The notes under the pieces were generated by a model. It did not search any database and had not been told where the DNA came from. It was given only the letters and a program-made list of their open reading frames with translations. This document shows positions 1 through 4,612 of a stretch of DNA of 5,583 nucleotides, piece after piece; within the stretch, counting starts at the first letter, position 1, and the number at the start of each line of letters is the position of its first letter. The stretch is taken from the NCBI GenBank assembly GCA_024277955.1, contig JAJRUE010000023.1:1-5583 (forward strand), in the 5' to 3' direction. The position numbers were made by a program, and so were the translations under genes. This stretch comes from Alphaproteobacteria bacterium. GTDB taxonomy: Bacteria; Pseudomonadota; Alphaproteobacteria; Rhodobacterales; Rhodobacteraceae.

Positions 1-1128
1 GCCGCCCAGCGTGCCGGTGATGTCCATGTAACCCACCGCAATCGCCAGCGACGAGTTCTTGGTCAGATTCAGGTATTGGGAAATCAACGGCGGAACGATG
101 ACGCGCAGCGCCTGCGGCAGGATCACCAGACGCATGATCTTGCCCCCGCGCAGCCCCAGGGCGGCGGCGGCTTCGGTCTGGCCCTTGGAAATGGCCATGA
201 TCCCGGCGCGCACATTTTCGGCGATGAAGGCGCCGGTATAGAGCGACAGCGCCAGCCACAGCGCCAACAGCGAGTTGCGCATGTGAATGCCGCCCTTGAA
301 GCCGAACCCCTTGAGAACGGGATAGCCCAGGTGAAAGCCAAGCACCCAAAGCAGGATCACCGTCGGCAGAACGATCACCGCCAGGATGGCGTGCCATGTC
401 TTCGGCCGGTCGCCGGTGGCTTCCTGGATGACGTCGGCGCGGGCCTTGATCCGGCGGGCGACCCAGATGCTTGCAAACAGCACGACCAGGATGGCGATGA
501 GATCAAGGCTGATCTCAAAGGAATTCCAGAACACGGGCATGTCGCCCAGACCGCGCGAAAACAGCGGTTCAGGCAGGTAGACGCCGCGGTTGGTGATGGC
601 GATGCTGTCAAAGACCTTCATCGTCGCGACCGGGTTATCCCCCTTGAAGTCGCGCGGGCTTGGGAAAAAGTGGATGGCCACGGCCATGGTCAGAACGATC
701 CACAGCAGGACCGGAACGTTGCGGAGCGATTCGACATAGACCGCCGCCAGCCGCGAGATGATCCAGTTCTTGGAGAGCCTCAGCACCCCGATCAACACCC
801 CGATGATGGTCGCCGTGAAACAGCCCATCACCGCCACCAGCAACGTGTTCAGCAGCCCGACGATCGCGGCGCGCGCGTGGGTCGATTGCGAACTGTATTC
901 GATCAGTTTCTGGTTGATGTCATAGCCGGACGGATCCCACAGAAAACCGTAGTCAAAGGTTTTCCCCGATGCCGCCAGGTTCACGATGACATTGTTGATC
1001 AGCCAGGCGGCCCCCAACATGAAACCGAGCAACGCGATAATCTGGATTGTCGTGGAACGATACCGCGTATCGTACAAAAGCATAGAGAGCCGAAACGAAC
1101 CCTTTTCGGGGTCGGTCAATGTCGTCAT
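1..1128 (-). CDS. aapQ: Amino-acid ABC transporter permease AapQ/BztB, 3' end beyond the window
   Basis: Inner-membrane permease subunit of a general or polar L-amino-acid ABC importer (AapJQMP/BztABCD type, HAAT family). The minus strand is open from ATG at 1128 to the window edge, giving 376 residues; relatives are about 400, so only the extreme C-terminus and the stop are missing. Hydrophobic stretches that look like membrane helices lie near residues 27-49, 88-118, 137-153, 204-224, 246-266 and 284-304. A long polar segment at about 154-202 matches the insert typical of AapQ/BztB compared with short HisM/GlnP permeases. The EAA loop that contacts the ATPase is clear: E319-A-A, G325 and I336-L-P. 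The sequence ends in a conserved-looking NLTKNSSLAIAVGYMDITG segment. A Shine-Dalgarno-like GGGGAA (1142-1137), 8 bases before the ATG, supports the start. It follows aapJ after 111 bases containing a stem-loop. Family assignment is firm; substrate range (Glu/Gln/Asp/Asn versus broader) cannot be read from this sequence. Confidence 0.93.
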   Translation of the reverse strand, partial: MTTLTDPEKGSFRLSMLLYDTRYRSTTIQIIALLGFMLGAAWLINNVIVNLAASGKTFDYGFLWDPSGYDINQKLIEYSSQSTHARAAIVGLLNTLLVAVMGCFTATIIGVLIGVLRLSKNWIISRLAAVYVESLRNVPVLLWIVLTMAVAIHFFPSPRDFKGDNPVATMKVFDSIAITNRGVYLPEPLFSRGLGDMPVFWNSFEISLDLIAILVVLFASIWVARRIKARADVIQEATGDRPKTWHAILAVIVLPTVILLWVLGFHLGYPVLKGFGFKGGIHMRNSLLALWLALSLYTGAFIAENVRAGIMAISKGQTEAAAALGLRGGKIMRLVILPQALRVIVPPLISQYLNLTKNSSLAIAVGYMDITGTLGG

Positions 1129-1200
1129 CTCGTGTATTCCCCGCTGGCTCGGCCTTAGTTAAACAGCAAGTCCGTAGGCCGATTGGTCTTTACAGATACG

Positions 1201-1229
1201 AGAAGGGCGCGGAAATTCCGCGCCCTTCT
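1201..1229 (-). terminator. Stem-loop between aapJ and aapQ, likely attenuator or mRNA-stabilising hairpin
   Basis: A perfect inverted repeat with 14-base arms (1201-1214 and 1216-1229, AGAAGGGCGCGGAA and its complement) around one central base. In RNA this folds into a GC-rich stem with a loop of about 3-5 bases. It begins 10 bases after the aapJ stop codon. On the minus strand the bases after the stem (CGTATCTGTAAAG) contain no real U-tract, so it is a poor intrinsic terminator for the operon. On the opposite strand the stem is followed by GTTTTGG, also weak. The position between a binding-protein gene and its permease gene is where many ABC operons carry a hairpin that protects or partly terminates the upstream mRNA, raising binding protein over permease. 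The structure is seen directly; the role is inferred. Confidence 0.75.
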
Positions 1230-1239
1230 GTTTTGGTTC

Positions 1240-2256
1240 CTACCGGAACGGCGGCGAGTAGATCAGGCCACCGTTGGTCCACAGCGCGTTCAGACCGCGC
1301 GACAGACCCAGCGGAGTGTTTTCGCCGATGTTCTTTTCGAAGATCTCGCCGAAGTTGCCGTTCGCCTTGATGGCGCGATAGGCCCACTGCTTGTCGAGAC
1401 CGAACATCGCGCCCAGGTCACCCTCGGTACCCAGGATCCGGTTGATCTCGGGGTTGTTGGTGCCCTTGGACAGTTCGTCGATATTGGCCGAGGTGATGCC
1501 CAGCTCTTCGGCCGAGATCAGCGCGTTCAGGGTCCAGCGGACGATGTCGCCCCACTGCTGGTCGCCATGACGCACGAGCGGACCGAGCGGCTCTTTCGAA
1601 ATGATTTCCGGCAGAACCACGTGGTCGCCCGGGTTTTCGAAGGCGGCGCGGGTCGCGGCCAGGCCGGAGGCGTCGGTGGTCAGCGTGTCGCAGGCACCGG
1701 CAAGGTACTGCTGCTGCGCTTCGGCGTTGGTTTCGATCGGAACCGGCTCGTAGTTCATGTTGTTCGAGCGGAAGAAGTCCGCCAGGTTGAGCTCGGTCGT
1801 GGTGCCGGTCTGGATGCAGACGGTGGCGCCGTCCAGATCCTTGGCCGAGGTCACGCCCAGCGATTTCGGAACCATGAAGCCCTGACCGTCGTAGTAGTTG
1901 ATGCCGACGAATTCGAACTTCAGGTCGACGTCGCGGGTGAAGGTCCAGGTGGTGTTCCGGGCCAGCATGTCCACTTCGCCGGAAGCCAGCGCGGTAAAGC
2001 GCGTCTTGCCGGTGGTGGGCACGAATTCAACGGCGGTCGGATCGCCAAGAACCGCCGCGGCGACCGCGCGACAGACAGAAACGTCGTAACCATCCCAGTT
2101 GCCATTGGCGTCGGGCGCAGCAAAGCCGACCAGACCGGTGGACACGCCGCAGTTCAGCTTGCCGCGGGCCTTGACGTCATCAAGGGTCCCTGCGGTGGCT
2201 GCGCTGGCAGCAAGTCCGGCGACGGTCAACGCGCCAAAGATTATTGTCTTTTTCAT
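1240..2256 (-). CDS. aapJ: Periplasmic amino-acid-binding protein AapJ/BztA
   Basis: Solute-binding protein (SBP_bac_3 fold) that captures L-amino acids in the periplasm and delivers them to the AapQM/BztBC channel. The 338-residue length matches the family. Residues 1-22 form a Sec signal peptide: KK at 2-3, a hydrophobic core at 5-17, and an ATA site giving probable cleavage after A22. The mature protein starts with the family-typical TLDDVKARGKLNCGVS. Further family features are GFAAPDANGNWDGYDVSVCRA (two-residue-shifted parts at 44-64), the ligand-pocket segment RNTTWTFTRD (100-109) and VCIQTGTTTE (146-155). Four cysteines (36, 62, 147, 189) could form disulfides, which fits an exported protein. 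The start is supported by a strong GGAAGAGG site five bases upstream. The gene ends in TAG, and the normal length shows that TAG acts as stop in this genome. A stem-loop follows, then aapQ. Family is certain; exact substrates are not. Confidence 0.96.
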   Translation of the reverse strand: MKKTIIFGALTVAGLAASAATAGTLDDVKARGKLNCGVSTGLVGFAAPDANGNWDGYDVSVCRAVAAAVLGDPTAVEFVPTTGKTRFTALASGEVDMLARNTTWTFTRDVDLKFEFVGINYYDGQGFMVPKSLGVTSAKDLDGATVCIQTGTTTELNLADFFRSNNMNYEPVPIETNAEAQQQYLAGACDTLTTDASGLAATRAAFENPGDHVVLPEIISKEPLGPLVRHGDQQWGDIVRWTLNALISAEELGITSANIDELSKGTNNPEINRILGTEGDLGAMFGLDKQWAYRAIKANGNFGEIFEKNIGENTPLGLSRGLNALWTNGGLIYSPPFR

Positions 2257-2261
2257 TTTTA

Positions 2262-2269
2262 CCTCTTCC
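2262..2269 (-). promoter_or_regulatory. Ribosome binding site of aapJ
   Basis: GGAAGAGG on the minus strand, separated from the ATG at 2256 by the five bases TAAAA. This is the best Shine-Dalgarno match seen in the window and fits the high expression expected of a periplasmic binding protein. It fixes the aapJ start, which is also the one that gives a normal signal peptide. Confidence 0.8.
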
Positions 2270-2368
2270 AGATTTCGCCGTCTGTTTCGACAGCAAGTAC
2301 GACCGGTTGCCCGGCCGCGGCGATAGCTTCGGGGGTGGTGGTCCCCTCAACGGGCGCAAGTGTGCTCG

Positions 2369-2636
2369 GATTCACCACGGATCGTCAAGTGTCTGTTCAC
2401 GAATTTTGTTGATTCGCATTGCCGGTCTGTGAATCGCCCAACAATGGTGCAACTTGCTGATTCTTTGTCACTTTTTGCGAGACAGATCATAGAATTTCTT
2501 GGCGGAAGTGAATGATTCGGCCCGGATCTTTTCGGCCTTTTGCGCCTCTTCGTCGACGCCCCATTGCTCGATCTGCCAAGACTCGTCGAGTCTCGATGCC
2601 TCCCAGACGTGGGTGACGCTACGTAAGTCGTGAATC
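2369..2636. repeat. Cluster of eight GANTC (CcrM-type methylation) sites
   Basis: GANTC occurs at 2369-2373, 2411-2415, 2431-2435, 2459-2463, 2514-2518, 2580-2584, 2588-2592 and 2632-2636. By eye only three more are found in the other 5.3 kb (66-70, 728-732, 2868-2872). GANTC is the target of CcrM, the cell-cycle adenine methyltransferase of Alphaproteobacteria, and methylated GANTC in promoters is read by GcrA in Caulobacter. Four sites lie in the spacer before aapJ and four in the 3' part of the ATP12 gene. Three sites are part of the longer heptamer GATTCAC or its complement (2369-2375, 2429-2435, 2630-2636), with a near copy GATTCGC at 2411-2417. The clustering is seen directly; regulatory meaning is inferred. 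Confidence 0.6.
2406..2444. repeat. Imperfect inverted repeat in the aapJ upstream spacer
   Basis: On the plus strand TTGTT-GATTC (2406-2415) is complementary to GAATC (2431-2435) plus AACAA (2440-2444), with GCCC bulged out on one side and a 15-base loop. The inner arms extend to seven bases with one mismatch (GATTCGC at 2411-2417 against GTGAATC at 2429-2435). It starts 24 bases after the ATP12 stop in transcription order and has no U-tract, so it does not look like an intrinsic terminator. It could be an operator for a dimeric regulator, a weak RNA hairpin or a by-product of two GANTC sites facing each other. Confidence 0.35.
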
Positions 2637-3181
2637 GTTGCAAACGCAAGGATCAACGACCCGGCCAGTTCAACCAGATCGTGAAACGCGGTCAGCTCGA
2701 AGATTTCCAGCTCTGCCACATGGTCGCGCAGCCGCGCCAGCGCCGCCGGGGACTGGGGCCGGTGCACGACGCCGGCATGGGGTTGCAGCCGCGCGCCCAG
2801 GGTCTGCGCCGCCCAGTCAAGGTAGGGATCCCAGACCGCCGCCTGGCGCGCCACCAGACCCGCCGGCGACTCGGCCCGGTAGCACAGCAGATCGGTATCG
2901 CCGAAGGCCGCCAGGTGCTCGACAACGGCGTCGCGCTGGGGCGTCACCTTGTCGATCGCCGAGTTCGCCATCCGGGTTAGCGGCATCGTCTCTGGCGCAA
3001 TCTTTTCGTCCTGCGCGTCCCATTCGGCGGCGATCGCCGCGGCCAGCGCGCGGCTAGGAACCACCAGCAAAGCCTTGCCCGGCGTGCGCACCAGCCGCCC
3101 GTCCAGTGCGATCGCGAACCCCGCATCCACCGGCTCGGCCGAGGCCGCTTCCCAGAACCGCCGCGCCGCCCAGCCGCTCAT
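2468..3181 (-). CDS. ATP12-family F1-ATPase assembly chaperone
   Basis: Cytoplasmic chaperone of the ATP12 family (237 residues, normal bacterial length). Mitochondrial Atp12 binds the F1 alpha subunit before the alpha/beta hexamer forms; the alphaproteobacterial form is presumed to do likewise. Family signatures in order: RRFW near residues 7-10, LDGRLVRTPGKALLVVPS at 26-43, EWDAQ (53-57), PETMPLTRMANSAIDKV (63-79), DPYLDWA (118-124), LAGSLILAFA (172-181) and the C-terminal block SRLDESWQIEQWGVDEEA (196-213) with conserved acidic residues. The tail is rich in K, R and E. The ATG at 3181-3179 overlaps the TGA of the pseudouridine synthase gene (ATGA), and GAGG at 3192-3189 lies seven bases upstream, so translation was probably coupled. 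The last 60 or so codons are clearly more AT-rich (2461-2520 about 40% GC by count) than the rest and carry four GANTC sites. Assignment is secure. Confidence 0.93.
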   Translation of the reverse strand: MSGWAARRFWEAASAEPVDAGFAIALDGRLVRTPGKALLVVPSRALAAAIAAEWDAQDEKIAPETMPLTRMANSAIDKVTPQRDAVVEHLAAFGDTDLLCYRAESPAGLVARQAAVWDPYLDWAAQTLGARLQPHAGVVHRPQSPAALARLRDHVAELEIFELTAFHDLVELAGSLILAFATIHDLRSVTHVWEASRLDESWQIEQWGVDEEAQKAEKIRAESFTSAKKFYDLSRKK

Positions 3182-4224
3182 CCGGCGGCCTCGTCGAACG
3201 GATCGTCCGGCACGTCGCGGGGGTGCCAGTCAAAGGTGGCCCAGGTCTTTTCCATGTGCGCCGGCAAGGGCGCGGTAAAGGTCATTTCCTTGCCGGTGAC
3301 CGGGTGGGTGATGCGCAGGCTGCGGGCATGCAGGTGCAGTTTCCGGCTGATGTCGCCGCCCAGTTGCGCGCCCCAGCCGTCGCCCAGGTTTTCCTGCCCC
3401 GAGCCGCCGTATTTGCCGTCGCCGATGATCGGGTGGCCGATCTCGGCCATGTGGGCGCGCAGCTGGTGGGTGCGCCCGGTGATCGGCACCAGCGCCACCC
3501 AGGAGGTGCGCTGCGCCAGCTACGCCAGCACCGCATAATCGGTGGTCGCGCGTTTCGCGCCCGGCGTGTCGTTCACGCGCGCCGGGTGGATGCAGCGCAT
3601 CTTTTCGCCGGCCCCGTGCGGACCGTGGCCCGGCGCCTTGAGCAGCGCGAACCGGATGGTGCCCATCGCCGGTTGCGGCACGCCGGCAACCGCGGCCCAG
3701 TAGATCTTGCGGGTCTCGCGGGCGCGAAAGGCGGTGGTCAGCACGCTGGCCATCCGCGCGCTGCGCGCCAGCAGCAGGATGCCCGAGGTATCCTTGTCCA
3801 GCCGATGCACCAGCCGGGGTTTTTCGTCCAGACCAAAGCGCAGCGCTTCGGCCAGCCCGTCCACGTGGCGGATCTGCCCGGTGCCGCCCTGGCTGGGCAG
3901 GCCGGCGGGCTTGTTCAGCACGATCAGCGCATCGTCGCGATACAGCACCGCGGCACGGATCATCTCGGCGTCACTGTCGGAAATCTTCGGGCCGCTCAAA
4001 GGCGCCGGCGCCGGGCTGTCGGGCAGTGGCGGCACGCGGATGACCTGGCCCGGCGTCACCCGGCTGGACGCCTTGACGCGGCCGCCATCCACCCGGATTT
4101 CGCCCTTGCGGCACAGCTTTTCGATCCGCCCCTGCCCCACCTGCGGAAAGCGGCGCCGGAACCAGCGGTCCAGCCTCTGATCGGCCTCATCCGCGCCGAC
4201 GGTCAGTTTCTGAACGCCGCTCAT
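3178..4224 (-). pseudogene. rluC: RluC/RluD-type 23S rRNA pseudouridine synthase interrupted by an in-frame TAG
   Basis: RluA-family enzymes convert specific uridines of 23S rRNA to pseudouridine. Ignoring the internal stop, the frame runs 348 codons, a normal RluC length. Residues 10-66 form an S4 RNA-binding domain (QRLDRWFRRRFP, then KGEIRVDGGRVK). The catalytic motif HRLDKDTSG is at 140-148, with D143 the expected nucleophile. After the amber codon at position 235 (3522-3520), the same frame continues LAQRTSWVALVPITGRTHQL and then IGHPIIGDGKYGG, the conserved C-terminal part of the catalytic core. Translation ending at TAG gives 234 residues lacking this GRTHQLR block, so it is probably inactive. 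There is no frameshift, and both halves keep normal sequence, which points to one recent substitution (for example GAG or CAG to TAG) or a sequencing error. Start: GGAG (4237-4234) nine bases before the ATG, which overlaps the crcB stop as ATGA. The exact family member (RluC versus RluD) is less certain than the fold. Confidence 0.85.
3520..3522 (-). other. Premature amber codon in the pseudouridine synthase gene
   Basis: TAG on the minus strand (plus strand CTA) at codon 235, between DYAVLA and LAQRTSW. One base change restores a sense codon: GAG or AAG (transversion at the first base), CAG or TGG (transition). Readthrough as a normal habit of the organism is unlikely because aapJ in this window ends in TAG at the length expected for its family. 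The stop leaves ribosomes 338 bases short of the ATGA overlap with the ATP12 gene. Confidence 0.9.
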
Positions 4225-4580
4225 GCAAACCAGCTCCGCGCCAGCATCACCGCCACCACCAGCGCCGCCACCGACAGGGCGACCGAGGCCGCGACATAGC
4301 CGCCGGCCGCGCCGATCCGACCGGCTTCGTAGAGCTTGAGCGTGTCCAGCGAAAAGGCCGAGAACGTGGTGAACCCGCCCAGCAGGCCCGCCATCACGAA
4401 GGGGATCCAGTGTTCATGGCCGCGTTCGGCCAGGAAAACAAAGACCACGCCCATCACGAAAGACCCGACCACGTTCACCAGCATGGTGCCATAGGGAAAG
4501 GCCACGCCGCCGGCAATCAGGAACCTGAGCGACGCGCCGATTGCCCCGCCAAGGGCTGCCTGCAAGACCGGTAGTATCAT
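4221..4580 (-). CDS. crcB: Fluoride channel CrcB/Fluc
   Basis: Small inner-membrane channel that exports fluoride; the family works as a dual-topology homodimer. From the ATG at 4580 the protein has 119 residues, within the usual 115-130. Four hydrophobic segments lie near 4-24, 30-51, 58-77 and 91-114. Family signatures are GGAIGASLRF (11-20), YGTMLVNVVGSFVMG (30-44, with N36) and GLLGGFTTFSAFSLDT (65-80), which holds the phenylalanines (F70, F73) and threonines of the pore and the central sodium site. I chose ATG 4580 over an in-frame TTG at 4616 that overlaps the rarA stop: AAGGAAG (4596-4590) sits nine bases before the ATG, the TTG has no such site, and the extra 12 residues (including a Cys and two Lys) do not resemble the family N-terminus. 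The gene ends in an ATGA overlap with the pseudouridine synthase gene. Nothing suggests damage. Confidence 0.95.
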   Translation of the reverse strand: MILPVLQAALGGAIGASLRFLIAGGVAFPYGTMLVNVVGSFVMGVVFVFLAERGHEHWIPFVMAGLLGGFTTFSAFSLDTLKLYEAGRIGAAGGYVAASVALSVAALVVAVMLARSWFA

Positions 4581-4589
4581 GGGGGATGT

Positions 4590-4596
4590 CTTCCTT
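4590..4596 (-). promoter_or_regulatory. Ribosome binding site that decides the crcB start
   Basis: AAGGAAG on the minus strand, nine bases before the ATG at 4580 and within the 32-base gap after the rarA stop. It favours the ATG over the TTG at 4616, whose upstream sequence (inside rarA) shows no comparable purine-rich site. Confidence 0.65.
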
Positions 4597-4612
4597 GGAC
4601 AGGCGGCGGATG

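Larger units (their letters stand above)
2257..2467 (-). promoter_or_regulatory. Spacer with the presumed promoter region of the aap operon
   Basis: This 211-base stretch between the stop of the ATP12 gene and the start of aapJ contains no supportable gene. It is more AT-rich at its upstream end (2401-2460 is about 47% GC by hand count) than the surrounding coding DNA. A weak sigma70-like pair on the minus strand is TTGACG at 2388-2383, an 18-base spacer, and CACACT at 2364-2359 (3 of 6 matches to TATAAT). A GANTC site (GAATC, 2373-2369) lies in that spacer near the -10. If used, it would give a leader of about 100 bases before aapJ. The gap and the change of function argue that a promoter is here; the exact boxes are a guess. 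No convincing terminator for the upstream operon is visible, so readthrough from the ATP12 gene is possible. Confidence 0.45.

Noticed and set aside
76..1158. Long plus-strand open frame of 360 codons opposite aapQ
   Set aside because: Its translation is low-complexity (rich in R, Q, H, D, G) with no family signature, while the minus strand encodes a clear permease with an EAA loop. Open antisense frames are common in GC-rich genes.
1183..2412. Plus-strand open frame of 409 codons opposite aapJ
   Set aside because: It is a mirror of the aapJ codon pattern, has no recognisable domain and starts inside the intergenic hairpin region with no ribosome site.
2406..2444. Rho-independent terminator after the ATP12 gene
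   Set aside because: The inverted repeat has a 15-base loop, a bulge, few GC pairs and no run of U after it.
2257..2467. Sigma54 (-24/-12) promoter before aapJ
   Set aside because: I searched the minus strand for GG and GC with ten bases between in a TGGCAC-N5-TTGC context; the nearest candidates have wrong spacing.
3178..3498. A separate small gene starting at GTG 3498 after the amber codon
   Set aside because: There is no Shine-Dalgarno-like sequence before this GTG and it would begin in the middle of a conserved domain. The sequence is the C-terminal part of the interrupted synthase.
3496..3540. A frameshift as cause of the split synthase
   Set aside because: Both halves are in the same frame and the residues either side of TAG (YAVLA and LAQRTSWVALVP) join without gap, so it is a nonsense codon, not an indel.
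3106..4299. Plus-strand open frame of 397 codons spanning the pseudouridine synthase gene
   Set aside because: It covers three genes on the other strand, is rich in R, H, Q, A and G, and shows no motif. It passes through the amber site only because that site reads CTA on this strand.
4581..4612. Fluoride riboswitch upstream of crcB
   Set aside because: The gap to rarA is only 32 bases, too short for the aptamer (about 50-80 bases), and crcB appears to be transcribed from further upstream.
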